64,000 bases of DNA from Phlebopus portentosus (taxonomy: Eukaryota > Basidiomycota > Agaricomycetes > Boletales > Boletinellaceae). The notes beneath the pieces were generated by a model, which worked only from the letters and a program-made list of their open reading frames with translations, was not told the origin of the DNA and did no database searches. Of this stretch, positions 12,141 to 24,866 are shown one piece after another (position 1 is the stretch's first letter; each line of letters starts with the position of its first letter). Both the position numbers and the translations under genes were made by a program. The stretch covers positions 1 to 64,000 of the forward strand of contig JAYXKI010000005.1 in the NCBI GenBank assembly GCA_037892935.1. The letters are read 5' to 3'.

Positions 12141-12147
12141 TTTATAG
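12141..12147 (+). promoter_or_regulatory. TATA-like box of the chitinase gene
   Basis: TTTATAG lies 71-77 bp upstream of the chitinase ATG at 12218, a suitable distance for a fungal TATA element with a short leader. Confidence 0.4.
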
Positions 12148-12217
12148 CCGTCGCAAAACGTGGAAAGAATAAAAACGCTTTTCTTTCTTTCATTCGGTCA
12201 CTCATTTCTGCATCGAT

Positions 12218-13769
12218 ATGCTTCCTCGAATCCTTCTCCCCTCCCTCCTCGTCGCGGGCGCAGCTTCCTCTGCTGCGGCCGACTTCTACGTCAGTGCTCG
12301 TTCGTCCTATGAACACGCCGCTCGTGGTGATTCGTCGAGTGGCGATGGAGCAGAGGTCGAGATGGTCGCATCGACCTGGTTCGCTGGCTGGCATGCCCAG
12401 AACTTCACGCTTGACGACGTATCCTGGGACAAGTACACCCACCTCACCTATGCTTTCAAGTGCGTTTTCTCGTTTTGCCTTCTAATCCTTCCAGTTGTTC
12501 AAGGATGTCGCTGCAGGGTTTCCACTGAGGACCCGTCAGACGTTACTCTGCCCGACGAGGATGCGACGCTGTTGCCGCAGTTTGTTGCCAAGGCACATCA
12601 AAACGTACGTTCACCCTTTCCGACATCACCGCGTCGCCGCAGCTGAGCGTCTCATGCGGAACAGCGCGGCGATCAAATGTTCTATTTTATTTAAAACAGC
12701 CTCATTGACGTTCCTCATTTCGTGTTCGACGTAGGACGTGAAAGCGTTACTCTCCCTCGGGGGTTGGGGAGGTTCGCTTTATTTCTCCACCAACGTCGGT
12801 GATGAAACGAACCGCACGAAATTCGTCAATGCTGTTACCCAGCTTGTCGACCAGTATCAACTCGATGGAATCGACTTTGAGTGCGTCATCATGCTTTATT
12901 ATATAATGTATATTCAGACCTATCTTTACAGCTGGGAGTATCCTGGTCGACAAGGCATAGGATGCAATGCGATCTCTCCAAACGACACCGCTAATTTTCT
13001 AACTTTCCTCCAGGAGCTTCGAAATACGACATCCTGCTCCTCTACCCTTCTTACCGCGGCAGTTAGCCTTACCCCCTTTGCCGACGAGAACGAAGAACCC
13101 CTTGCCGATGTAACTGAGTTCGCCAAAGTCCTCGACTATATCGAGATCATGAACTATGATGTATGGGGTTCTTGGAGTACTGCTGCCGGTCCAAATGCCC
13201 CCCTCAATGACACGTGCGCAAGCGAAGAAAACCAACAGGGCAGCGCTGTCAGCGCAGTTGCCGCGTGGACCGCTGCCGGTATGCCTGTCAGTCAGATCGT
13301 GCTTGGTGTCCCTGGCTATGGCCACTCATTCGCCGTGAACTCTACCTCTGCTTTCAATGGCTCCGAGCTTGCAGCCTACCCTCCCTTCAATGCTTCCGAG
13401 TTTCCAGTGGGAGATGCATGGGATGACGCGCCTGGTCTCGATGTTTGCGGGAACGAGGAAAATCAGGGTGGAATCCAGGACTTCTGGAACCTTGTGGGAT
13501 CTGGAATGCTGCTCGAGAACGGGACGGCAGCGCCGGGGGTACCATACCGCTTCGACGTCTGTAGCGAGACTGAGTACATATACAACGTAACCTCGAACGT
13601 CCTCATTAGCTATGATGGTCCAAACGCTTTCGCTGCGAAGGGAGAATTCATCAAGAATATGGGTCTTCGGGGATTCTCGATTTGGGAGGCGGGCGGTGAT
13701 TCGAAAGACGTGTTGCTGGATGCGATCCGCAGTTCAGCCGGCTTTGATGATGATGACTGTGGTAACTGA
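12218..13769 (+). CDS. Secreted GH18 chitinase
   Basis: The enzyme cleaves beta-1,4-N-acetylglucosamine links in chitin, by the family's substrate-assisted retaining mechanism. Four exons (12218-12459, 12517-12604, 12735-12880, 12932-13769) join in phase to give 437 residues. A signal peptide (LLPSLLVAGAASSAAA) starts the protein. The substrate-binding strand LLSLGGWGGS and the catalytic motif DGIDFDWEYP (DxxDxDxE) are both present. The second motif is split by the 51-nt third intron, so D-W-E appears only after splicing. The C-terminal barrel carries IEIMNYDVWG, GVPGYGH and NMGLRGFSIWEAGGD. Several N-glycosylation sequons fit secretion. I see no chitin-binding module. It lies downstream of a broken copy of itself, so it is one product of a tandem duplication. 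Confidence 0.95.
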
Positions 13770-14101
13770 CATTGATTTTTGTCGATGTCTTTGTTGATCG
13801 TCAGTTCCGCTCTCTTTTGCATAGAATTAGTACATGCATCCGCAGCAACTACATTCGTTCGCTTTCAATCGTTTCTGCTAGATCGTACACCCATTCACTC
13901 CTTTAATAAATCGCATATACATATTCATTTGCTGCTTTAACTCAAGAAAAAACGCGTTCGCCCTGTTCCTAGTAACTACTGAGAGAGGTCACATGTACAC
14001 GGCCTTGAATTTGAAGTTGATCACTAACGCAATTCTCTTCGTCTCTCCACCAACCTCGTTACAACCTACTTGCTGTCAATCTCTCTGGCTCTGGGAATGC
14101 G

Positions 14102-15645
14102 ATGGTTCGAATACTCAGCAGTTTTCTGTTCACCACTGCCTTGTTCGCTTTATCATTCTCGAGCTTCCGCCCGGAAATAGCACAGAACATATGTGTTCTC
14201 AGACCGGATTCCTTGGGCGGAGATGCCTCTGAAACCATAGTCGAAACTCTTGAGAGATGCTCGCAGAATAGTGTCATCATTTTTACAGAAGGCACATTTC
14301 ACATCGAGAGAGTGATGGTTACCACAGGCCTACAGAACGTAAAAATTGACATGCGAGGAACGCTCCTGGTACATGTTGATTCTTTGTACCCTTCTGCATT
14401 TCTAATACTGGTTGTGCAGTGGGGAACGGATCTTGATTATTGGCGCAATAATAGCATTCCACTAGGCTACCAGAACCAAACGGTCGCGTGGAAGTTCGGT
14501 GGAAAGGACGTGCTATGGGAAGGACACCACGCTGGCACCTTTGATGGAAACGGTCAACTATGGTAATGCGCTTCAATTTCACTAGGTAATCTATTATCCT
14601 CACATTACACTTACGAAGGTACGATTTGTCAAACGGAACCTCCAATCTTTCAGGAAGACCGATTAACTTGATGATCACGAATACCACCGACTCGGTTTTT
14701 GACGGCATTCGCTTCGTACAGTCCCAATTCTGGACGATGGCGATCACGCACTCAAAACATCTGCTGCTTCAGAATATATATATTAATAGCACTTCGTTCA
14801 GTCAGGTATGAACTAGCTCGACTGACTCACAAAATCCGTAGGCTGATTGCTCCAGGCCTCAACACTGAACACGGATGGAGTCGACACGTTCTACTCGTCC
14901 GACATAGTTTTTCGAAACTGGACCGTCGACTGTGGCGATGATTTTGTTGCTCCGAAGGCGAATTCATCGAACGTTCTGATACAAGACTCGCACTTCTACC
15001 ATGGTACGGGTGTTGCGATCGGGTCCATTGGTCAATATCTTGGAGAATTCGAGTACATCGAGAACGTCTTGGCAGAACGGATAAGTTGCACCCAGTGCGA
15101 ATACACGGGATGGATCAAGACCTGGACAGGAATCCAGAAAGGTTATCCTCCCAACGGTATGAACCCTCTTTGTTTCTATTCTGGTTTCTTATGCCATCCG
15201 GCGACACAGGAGGCGGAGGTGGACTGGGCTATGCGAGAAACATCAGTAAGCCCATGTCAACTTGACTCTGAGTTATGCAATTTAATTCTTCGTGCGCCTC
15301 TTAGCATTCCGCGACTGGATTGTTCATAACATCACCAGAGAGGCCGCACATATTTCTCAGTGCATATCAAATGTTGGGGCTACCGGTGGATGCGACACTT
15401 CAAAATTTCAAATTTCCGACGTAACATGGGAAAACATTCGAGGTTCTGAGAATACAGACATTCTGGCGACGCTTCAGTGCAGCGGAGCCGCTCCATGCCA
15501 TGGTATCCGAATGCTTGGATTTGATGCGATTTCAACTAATGGAACGAAAAGAGAAGTAAAATGCAGCAACGTCGTGAATCCCGTAGGGTTCAAGTGCACA
15601 ACTAAATCTTCTGCATTCGGGTTATTTCGCAACCGGGAGCTTTAG
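14102..15645 (+). CDS. GH28 pectinase (exo-polygalacturonase/rhamnogalacturonase type), copy 1
   Basis: GH28 enzymes hydrolyse pectin backbones with a right-handed beta-helix fold. Six exons (14102-14368, 14420-14562, 14619-14805, 14856-15156, 15210-15245, 15305-15645) give 424 residues starting with a signal peptide (SSFLFTTALFALSF). Key family elements are present: NTDGVDTF (NTD), DCGDDFVAPK (DD), GTGVAIGS in the place of the usual GHG, and GWIKTW for RIK. Replacement of the histidine in GHG and the weak RIK suggest an exo-acting or rhamnogalacturonan-type member. Many NxS/T sequons are visible. Exon lengths 143, 187, 301 and 36 are identical to those of the second copy at 22983-24479. The two genes point toward each other. 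Confidence 0.9.
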
Positions 15646-15916
15646 TAAGTTTATAGCACTAATACGCGTCTTGTACGTGTAGATAAAAGCGCGCAGAGAT
15701 CTGCGCTCCGATTACAAGTCTGGTTGTAAATGTATGCGTAAATGTACGTAACATAATCTTTTAGTAACCTCGTTGTGATCGTGGGAAGAGTAAGACAAAC
15801 AGAGAAGCGCGTTGTGTACTGGTATTTGTTCCGTGCCAGGACGCGTCTTGTCCGACCACCATCGCTACGTGCACATTCGCGACACCTTTTCTCGTGTAAT
15901 GCCTACGTGATACGCC

Positions 15917-18649
15917 ATGGGCATTCAAGGTCTACTTCCACTTCTCAAACCCATACAGCGGCAAAGACATCTCTCCGAGTTTGCTGGGCAGACGCTCGCC
16001 GTCGACGCGTACGTCTGGCTGCACCGTGGTGCATACGCATGCGCGGCTGAGCTGGTACAGGGTCGCCCGACGCGTCGCTATGTCGATTTCTGCATGGCAC
16101 GTGTGCGCATTCTTCGGCATCATCGCATCGAACCGTACCTTGTCTTCGACGGAGGCCCACTTCCTGCAAAGCTTAACACAGAGAAAGAGCGCGAGAAAAG
16201 GAGAGATGAAAATGCCAGACGCGCGAAAGAGCTGTTGGCACAAGGAAAGGCAACCCAAGCGGCGGAATATTTCACAAAATGCGTGGACGTTACGCCGCAG
16301 ATGGCACATCAGGTCATAAAGGTACGCAGTTGCTCATCCTCGCCGCACGAAATGCTCACCGTGAGGGTAGGCACTAAAAGCAGAAGGAGTTCAATATGTG
16401 GTTGCTCCGTACGAGGCGGATGCTCAGCTTGCGTATCTAGAGCGTGAAGGTCTTGTCGATGGAATTCTTACTGAAGATTCCGATCTCCTCGTCTTCGGGT
16501 GTCGCAACGTGCACGTAAAACTTGACACGGTATCTGCTACCGTGGTCAGTATATCTCGCACGGATTTTGGATCCCCCGCTCTTGCGAAAGGCTCGTTCTC
16601 ACTTATCGGCTGGTCAGAAGCCCAATTTCGTTGGATGGCGATGCTCAGCGGATGCGACTATCTCCCGAGTATTGCTGGCGTGGGTCTAAAGACAGCATAT
16701 CATTTGTTGAAGAAATACAAAGCTGTTGACAAGGCGGTGAGGATGATTCGATTAGAGGGCAAGAAGACTGTTCCGAAAGACTACCTCGACTCCTTCTATC
16801 TTGCCGAGAAAGTTTTCTTGCATCAGCGCGTTTACGACCCGCGCATGAAGAAGCTTGTATTTCTCACGAATCCCTCTGAAAATCTTTGCTTGAGCGATGA
16901 AATTCAGATGTATATTGGAAGGTAAGTAGCACAGGCTAGCTGTCTACACCCATGGCTGACTTATTCTAAGGGATGTTGAGCCATCCCTGGCAGCACGTAT
17001 CGCTAGAGGTGACGCATGTCCAATTACCCTAAGTGACATGGAAGACATCAATCCTTCCTTTGCGCCCCAGCCAACAAGGGCTGGCCCGTTGCAACGACAT
17101 GATGCAAATAGAGGAGGAACACCAGACTCAAAACCCTCGCGCAAGAAGGGCAGTCTTCTGAGCTTCTTCAGTGAGCAGTTTCGTCACCTAACGAGTTAGG
17201 ATAACAATTCAGATTCTGTGTAGCGCCCGTTTCTAAGCCTCATCAGCCGTCGCCTACGAGGATGCAGTCCCCAATCAAAACGGTTCAATTGCAGCCACGC
17301 ATGCTAGTGGGTAATGCCTCCGGTAAACGTACCTTGGCGGACGTGATGGAGCACGATATAAATACGAAGCGAAAGAGAATCACAGCGGATCGCGATATTC
17401 AACGGACGCGAAGATTACATTCATCCAGTCACTTTTTCTCGAGTCCCAGGAGTGGTCGCACTATCAAAATCGAGGATTCATCATTCAAAGAGAATGTACA
17501 TCCAGCTTCTAATCCACAAGTTCCAGAGCACGACGATGCCGTCACTCAAGAGGATGGCTACCTTTCGCCTTCGCCATCTCTATCGCGAGCTGCGACTCCA
17601 GATATTTCGTCGCCTATTCTTTCTTGTAAAATGACCTCGTTACATAACATAGAAGCACCGGAAGATATTCCTCCCCAAGGTAGACAGGAATCGTCGTCCC
17701 GGGGGTCAGTAGAACGAGTTCTGGTACGGGCATCTTCTGAAGCCCTCTCAGACCAAGGCGAGAATATCATACCTGGGCCTGATCTGGCATCAAACTTGGA
17801 AATAGACGATGGCGACGATGAAGCAAATAGATACTCGGATGCAAGTAGCGAAATTTTTTGCTGGGAGGATTCTACTGGGCGTTCTCAAAAAGAATCTCTC
17901 AGTGCGCTGCGACACACGTCCGAAGCGCTACCATTAACAATGAACCGAGCGCGGAAGGAACCCGCGGTATTTTCGGATATGAGGCGATCCGCATCCCTTG
18001 ATGATCCGACGGATGAACTTGAGCTTCTTGAAATCGATGGGGAATATGCTCAGGAGAAGGAACGAAACGCCATCCAAGAAAGACTAGCCCAGAAGTGGAG
18101 AATGTCATACTCTCTTGAAACTCGTAGAACTGCTGAACCAGCAAATGGCAGAACGCCAATGACAAGCAGTGAAAAAAACCTGAAGGTAAGCTTTTCCCGT
18201 CCGGCAAGTTCAATCTTCAGCAGTTTGCTGAGTTGATACCGATTGCGATACATGAAGGTACCACGGGGCAGGATCGCGGAACTAATTCCAGTTTCTCGAG
18301 CATCTCGGGGTTCCGCTGTGAAATACACGAGACAAAATGTTGTTCCGAAGAATGATGGTCTTCAGAACTCAAAGAATCATATGCCTAAACGAAGAGGACC
18401 ATCCGCATCAGTAGTCGCAGATTCGAGAGGCTCGCGCATCGCTCCAATATTAATTGATGTCGATATTGCTGATAAGACAGCGTATGGCCCGAAGGCGCGA
18501 TTACAAGAATTTAGGTGAGCGGCTTCTCTAAAATTCATTGTGCCTATCGGTATACTTCAACTTCATTGGAATAGATGTTCAACATGAATCGGGTTTTCCA
18601 TACCTGAACCCGATATAGGTTTCCAGAATGCAAGTGCATCCAAGGGTGA
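15917..18649 (+). CDS. EXO1: Exonuclease 1 (EXO1, FEN1/XPG family)
   Basis: EXO1 is a 5'-3' exonuclease and flap endonuclease for mismatch repair, resection and telomere processing. Exons are 15917-16321, 16371-16921, 16971-17170, 17224-18185, 18258-18514 and 18619-18649 (801 residues). The N domain begins MGIQGLLPLLKPI and carries metal-ligand regions LAVDAYVWLHRG and YLVFDGGPLPAK. The I domain carries VVAPYEADAQLAYLE and TEDSDLLVFG, followed by the DNA-binding helix-hairpin region LSGCDYLPSIAGVGLKTA. All expected acidic residues are there. The C-terminal half, from about residue 385, is disordered, basic and serine-rich, as in the family. The final 31-nt exon is uncertain, and translation could instead stop at 18518. 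Confidence 0.92.
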
Positions 18650-19346
18650 TTGGTATGCTCGATATGGGTTCCTTGGCGCTCAAATTACCGATCGAGCTGA
18701 CCACGATCGGTCAAAGGCCATTCGTGCCCCACCTGACGTTTTCAGCCTTGATAGATATGGATGGACAATCCCTTCCGCTTGCCTCCGCCTTAGCCAATGA
18801 CACAGATTTATGAACGTTAAATAGTATAAGCGAAATTCTTTCTCTTTCTGTTCTCCGCGTCTTTGGTCTGAATGTATTATTATTCATTTTATTATCGGTT
18901 TTTGTGTTCTTGCGCAGTTCTCACGCCGCAATTTGACGGATGGAAGTTTTCAATGAATCAGCGCGACGAGTTTTACAATAGACTTGAGTGAGATGTCACC
19001 TTCCGATCTCAATTGCAGGCACGCTCTATCACCCATTCCGCACAAGCATCTAACCCGTGGAGCCCTAATTGGAGACCATGTCCAAACGCAATCCGCAGTG
19101 GCCCTGAGGATCTGCTTCCGAAAAGTGTGTATCGGTGGGGCACTTCATCCTGTACGGGGTAGTGTCATACCATACTTGAAACTCGCATCGCCCGTGCGGA
19201 TCTCTTGGACTGACCATTCCTTCCTGGACCAGAGATCATATATATAGTGCGTGGCGTCCGATGACATCCCGCCCCAAGCGGTGAACTGCAGTAAGTCCAA
19301 GAAAAATCATGTAATTATCGGCTGGTCTGGAAACCGCCGACGGATG
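18650..19346. other. Intergenic, no supported gene
   Basis: I see no family-like frame here. It holds the 3' region of EXO1 and the promoter of the hydrolase gene. Confidence 0.5.
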
Positions 19347-19354
19347 TATATAAA
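19347..19354 (+). promoter_or_regulatory. TATA box of the alpha/beta hydrolase gene
   Basis: TATATAAA lies 79-86 bp upstream of the ATG at 19433. It is a strong TATA match and supports that start. Confidence 0.6.
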
Positions 19355-19432
19355 CTATTGCACTCAGCGAGTATTACCCCCTTCTTCAAGGCCATCAGCT
19401 TCTTAACACTTCTTTCCTATTGATTCCTCCCA

Positions 19433-20744
19433 ATGACAACCACACCCGACGTTCGCGTTCTGACGTCTTCAGATGGATGCCGTATCTACGCAGACGCAGT
19501 CGGCGACTCGTCAATGCCATGCCTCGTGTTCATTCATGGATTTTCCCTTAGCGCAGCCGTCTTTGACAACATCTTCTTCGACGTGCGATATTCTTCGGAG
19601 TTTTTCTTAGTAAGCAATGCTTTGTACCTTATGTTGATTTCCTACGTCTGACGCGAAGCTTTAGGTCAGATATGATATGCGGGGGTGAGATTTGGCTTGC
19701 GATACTTTGCCCTACAGCTGGCAGCCGTCGTGTGCCTCCAGCTTATCTTAATTTACTATCCAGGCACGGACGTAGCGGCAAACCGGATACGATTGACGAA
19801 TACGCTTCAAAACTTTATGCCGACGATTTTGCTGCTGTCCTTCGTACCTTCAAAGTACGCAGGCCTGTTGTTGTCACTTGGTGAGCTGTCTTCTGGTTTT
19901 TCTTAAGTAAAGGCGTGTTCCAATCATTCCGATTTCAGGAGCCTCGGAGGTGAGCTAGTCAACGACATGGTCGACACTTATTGCTCATAGCAAATAATCT
20001 TCTACAGCCACAGTGACTGCTGATATAGCTGCACATCTTCCTCAAGACACACTGGCTGGTATTGTTTATATGGCGCCGTGCCCCTACATCGGACTGATGC
20101 CGTCTATTGGCACGCCATTCATTCTCAATCTCCTTTACGACATTACTTCCGCGGACGACGCTACGTCTGCTGATGATAACATGCAAATTTTCTTTAATTC
20201 CTGCTTCACTGACGCGGAAAAGACTCCCTGGGAGACGCGTGCTCTTTGGCAAGGTAAGCATATGTCAGTTATTCATGCACATCCACTGAGAGTTTAAATA
20301 AACATCACCAGGCATGTCAACATTCCAGCGACCTCGTCATCGCCGCTTCGTCGTTTCACGGACACAGGATCCGACTCGATTACTACAACTTGGCACCGAA
20401 GGTCTTCCTGTACTTGTACTCATCGGAACTAAAGATCCGCAAATAAGGACCGAATCACTTAGGACAGAAATGAAAAAGTCGTTCTCAAATGTGGATTTCT
20501 ACGCTCTGGAAGGTGCAGGCCACTCCATTCACTACGAGAATAAGAATGAAGTGATGAAACGGATCATGTTGTTTGCAAAGAAGACGTTAACAGTGGTGAG
20601 ATCTCAGACATTTTTTCATTGAACTTACCGTTCAATTCTGACTGTTTATTGTAGAGAAAAAAGTCCGATAACATCTGTCGGGTAGAGAAGCGACCTGGCT
20701 CCTTCCGTACGTCCCAAAAGGTATTCCATGATCTCGTGTATTGA
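19433..20744 (+). CDS. Alpha/beta-hydrolase fold protein
   Basis: This is a small alpha/beta hydrolase of the epoxide-hydrolase/haloperoxidase-like group, substrate unknown. Exons are 19433-19609, 19665-19684 (20 nt), 19764-19880, 19939-19949 (11 nt), 20008-20253 and 20312-20595. A tentative last exon at 20655-20744 gives 314 residues. If that intron is retained, translation stops at 20622. Family features are HGFSLSAAVFD (oxyanion HG), RYDMRGHGRSGKP, TWSLGA (nucleophile Ser), LVLIGTKDPQI (acid Asp) and GAGHSIHYEN (His). The first residue of the nucleophile elbow is Thr, not the usual Gly. Some splice sites are recognisable only because the family motifs come into phase across them. Confidence 0.78.
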
Positions 20745-22982
20745 CTTGCCGTCCATTGCCCTGCTTCGGTTCTCCGTTCTCCAGATCGACTCTTAGGATT
20801 CACCGTTTATCTACGCTTGTTCCTTAATAGATATTGGTTCTGATTTGAGCACGTATAAACTGTCCTTATCTAGTCTTATGAGATTCCATATTTATCCTTA
20901 GCTGTAACATTGGAACCTGTTGAGTAATGTTGGTCACATACTTTAACCCTCTGCGAGAAGCAAATCGCCGACCGTGAATTGCCGGGGAGATTTCATAACG
21001 TCGAATCAGTCAATATTTGCCTCCGGAGACACGTATCCGGCTACAGAAAGCCGGAGCTGCTTCAATTGAACACTGAGAGGGCCAATCGCAACTGAGCACA
21101 AGCATCAATCACTTGACCCTCATTCAGAGATCTACTTACAGTTCACCATACATTCAATAGTGATAGTAATGGCAATCCCTCCAGGTATACAGTGCACAGG
21201 GCGGTATAAGTCCGCATCCGATCTCCAGATTAAAGCTATAAAGATCAGGGGAATCCGGAATTATGTAGAGTGAAATCTCACAAGATTCATCTATGCTGCT
21301 CCAGCATCTGCGGCACGCAGACGAAACACTCCGCGGGCTCGTCACACTAGTGCTCGATGAGTTGCATGCTAGATCGTGCGTCTTATGACTGAACACATCC
21401 AGTTCACTTGAACAGTATGGCGAGGGTGCAGATCTGCTCGAGTCGCGCTCTATTTGGATACAACGGAACGGTCAGTTCAACATCTCTGGATCAACTAAAG
21501 CTTTCTCACTTATTTGGCATCAGCTTGCAAAACTCGCTCTTTACGAAATGGATAAATGCGAATCGAGACTTCTGGAATCTATCCATGGACAACCCGGCAG
21601 CGAAGAAAAGATCGCCGAACACACAATACGGGCCAAACTTATCTCTCAGTAAGCATCGGACAGTCAAGACAGGAGATATGCACGGACTGCAGTCAAGTAA
21701 GCGGTTGCAGTCTAAGAAACCTGGAGTTCATAATTACACCTATGTCCAATATCTACGTGTGATCGGCTGCCGTCTTCGTATATATGAAGCCATGAGCCTG
21801 TTACTATTCTTTGAGTTCCTGGGATGACGTTATCCATAACATTAGCGTGTCTCACCGTCTGCGAACAGACAGGCAAAGTTTGCGCGTTGAATCGACGATC
21901 TCGATCTTCTCGACATCTCCTAAAAAAGTTGTCGATAGGCTCTCTGAACGTCGGACCTAGCTTAGCTTTATGCAGTTACATTTTCGCCAGCTCATTCGAT
22001 GGTCGAGCATTTCTTCTTTTCAGTGTCCTTTTTAGACCAAGATGGGTCACTAGATCGGGAACTAGGACAGTTTATTCGACCTATCCAAAGATTCAAAGCC
22101 TTTCGTGAAAAAATACTGTAATTACCTGGAGTCCAGACGCAATTGATCTTTCTTTGCTCGAAATCGTCAACTCAAACACAGTGGAAGAAATACTATTGCG
22201 CTCGTACGGCGGGCACGACAGTCGGCATTTCGTATGTCTTGGTTATTAGCGAAGCAAGGTCATGTGAAGCAATCGTTCCGAAACAATAGCAAACTCCCGT
22301 CAGTCAGGAGAAATATTACGGTAATGCCGCAGCTTATCAGAGAGTGAAGATAGCATTCTGGAAAGGACGAATGGGCTTCCCGCAAGGTTACTGAGTCATG
22401 ACATGGCAGAGAGAAAAGCACTGTGAAAAAAAAGATAGACTTGAAAGTGGCCGCGTATACACTTGCCGACATAGTTGGGGAACGAATGTTTCCCATCCTT
22501 CAAAATCAGCACTAATCAGCATCTAACATGCCTGCGTCATGACAATATCTCATTCAAACGATCACGGACCTTCCACCCCTGTGGTTCTTACATGTCGTTA
22601 TTCCATAGATGATCAGAAGCCACTGCTAGCCCGCTACTTCGAGCTCCTTAACAGGCATGCGGAAGGATAGACATTGCTCTTTGTGTGGTTGCAAAGGATC
22701 GGATACGATATGGCGTGATAGTTCTCTATTCCATTTTGTAGGTCAAAGGCGGCTTAGAATCTGGACAGTTGAAGCTTAGGCGGGGTGGTGGAAGTCCCGG
22801 TTTCATTGCGAGGCGGCCAAGGTGCATCTACTAGCGACCGGACGGAGAGTTACGTAAAGTAAATCTTACGTCATACATATATTTCCCGAGTGACAGTGTT
22901 GGCTTTTACTTGATTTTTTCCTAGCTTGTTAGTATGTCACATCCGTTACATGTGCTCATGCTCATGATCTGATGCTTCTGGT
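20745..22982. other. Gene-free 2.2-kb stretch
   Basis: No frame here matches a family I know. Several plus-strand frames at 21408-22108 are open for 70-140 codons but lack coding features. This lies between the hydrolase gene and the 3' end of GH28 copy 2 and may contain decayed sequence. Confidence 0.45.
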
Positions 22983-24479
22983 TCAAGATATACATTGGAG
23001 ACCAACAGGGTTCAGAACATTGCTGCATTGGACCTCTCTCCCCGTTCCATTCGTTGTGATGCCATCAAACCCAAGCAAGCGAACTCCTGGACATGGTGCC
23101 GCAGCGCTGCATTGAAGAAGTGCAAGGATATCTGTGCTCTCTGTTCCACGAATGTTCTCCCAGGTTACATCGGAAATTTGAAAGGTCGACGTATCGCATC
23201 CTCCGGTCGCTCCGATGTACGATGTGCATTGAGTAATATACGCCGCTTCTCTGGTTAGGTTTTGCACAGTCCAGTCACGGAATGCTTATCTGTATGTCAA
23301 TCCAGATCTATCGTCGTAGGCCTTACATCTACTCACTCAGATTTTTAGCGTAGCCAATTCCCCCACCTCCACCTACATGAACGCTGAGCATAAGAAGCTC
23401 GGTAATCTAGGTATGAAGTCCATACCATTTGGCGGAAAGCCTTGCTGAACACCAGTCCAAGTTTTAACCCATCCGGTAAACTGACACTCAGTACAAGCGA
23501 TTCGCTCCGCTAGGACGTTTTCGATGTATTCATAAATTCCCGGATATTGCCCGATTGAACCGATCGCAACGCCAGTGCCGTGATAGAAGTGCGAGTCTTG
23601 TATCAGAATATTTGAAGAGTTGGCCTTGGGGGCGATGAAATCGTCGCCATTGTCAACAGTCCAGTTTCGAAAGATTATGTCTGAAGAATAGAAAGTATCC
23701 ACGCCATCCGTATTTTGAGTTGGAGCCTAGCAAGGGGATCAAATCATTGGACGCCTTTATCCTTAACGCTTACTCTTAAAGGCAAGTTTACCTGACTAAA
23801 TGAGGTACTGTTGACGTATATGTTCTGAAGCAACAGACCCTTGGACCTCATGATTGCCATCGACCAGAACTGGGACTGAACGAATCGAATCCCGTCAAAA
23901 ACTGAGTCCGTCGTGTTCGTAATCATCAAATTAATCGGTCGACCGGCCAAGTTCGAAGTGCCATTGGCCAGATCATACCTTTATGAACACATCAACGTTT
24001 GGACTTTAGCGCAAGATCTCGGAGCGCACCATAGCTGTCCGTTTCCATTAAAGGTTCCAATCCCATTCCCTTCCCAATGCACGTCCCTACCTCCAAACAT
24101 CCATGCGACAGTTTGATTTTGGTATCCCAGTGGAAGTCCATTTGCCCTCCAGTAATCAAGGTTCGTACTCCACTGTATCACGAGCCTCAGCTACGTGTAC
24201 GAAGCCGTGCACGAAACCTACCAGAAGGGTTCCCTTCATATCAATCTTGACGTTTTGTAGGCCCGTAGTCACCATGACTCTATCGATATGGAACGTTCCT
24301 TCTGTGAGTACAATTATGCTATTGCGAGAGCATCGTTCAAAGGTCGTCACAATAGCAGCGGAATCGTCACCGCCTGATGGGTTCGGTGTGATCGTACACA
24401 CCGTGTCTGCGAACTCAGGAGCAAACCGCGCGACACAAAGTGTGTAAAAGAGGAAAAAGAATAGTACTGCATCAAGCAT
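22983..24479 (-). CDS. GH28 pectinase (exo-polygalacturonase/rhamnogalacturonase type), copy 2
   Basis: This is a close paralogue of the gene at 14102-15645, in opposite orientation. Exons are 24479-24222, 24172-24030, 23978-23792, 23726-23426, 23372-23337 and 23284-22983, all in phase, giving 408 residues. A longer form could start at the upstream ATG at 24500. I prefer 24479 because a TATA element lies at 24519-24525 and the protein then opens directly with a signal peptide (MLDAVLFFFLFYTLCVA). Motifs match copy 1: NTDGVDTF, DNGDDFIAPK, GTGVAIGS, GWVKTW. The last intron uses an AAG acceptor where copy 1 has TAG. No frameshifts or stops were found, so both copies look functional. Confidence 0.9.
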
Positions 24480-24518
24480 CTTTGCGCGGGACCTAGCCAT
24501 CTCAGCCTTGCATTCAGA

Positions 24519-24525
24519 CTATATA
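24519..24525 (-). promoter_or_regulatory. TATA box of GH28 copy 2
   Basis: On the minus strand this reads TATATAG, ending 40 bp upstream of the ATG at 24479 but only 19 bp before the ATG at 24500. The spacing favours the inner start codon. Confidence 0.5.
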
Positions 24526-24866
24526 CCAGTCGGAATCAAAATACTTCTAGCTAAAGAATCTATAAGACGGGCCGTAAAAAATGGGAAGACGGGAAAAAAT
24601 GGCGCGGAGAAATTGCGATGAGCGATCATGTGCGCTTGTTTCACAAAATTCCTGGCGCTACCAGAAGGTCATGTCAAGAATATTTCCTAATATATATGAC
24701 GGAGAAAATATAGAAGCTAGAAAGGAAAGTAAGTACGGCTACAGAAGGGATTCCGAAAGCGGAGAAATAAATTGAAGTCGGAGTCCGAATATTAACTCCA
24801 ACCATACTCACGAGGTCACTTCTGCGCTTCGTCATCGTCATTCTTCACCATCACGACGACCAGACC
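24526..24866. other. Intergenic between divergent genes
   Basis: This is the shared upstream region of GH28 copy 2 (minus) and the questin-oxidase-like gene (plus). I see no gene in it. Confidence 0.5.
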
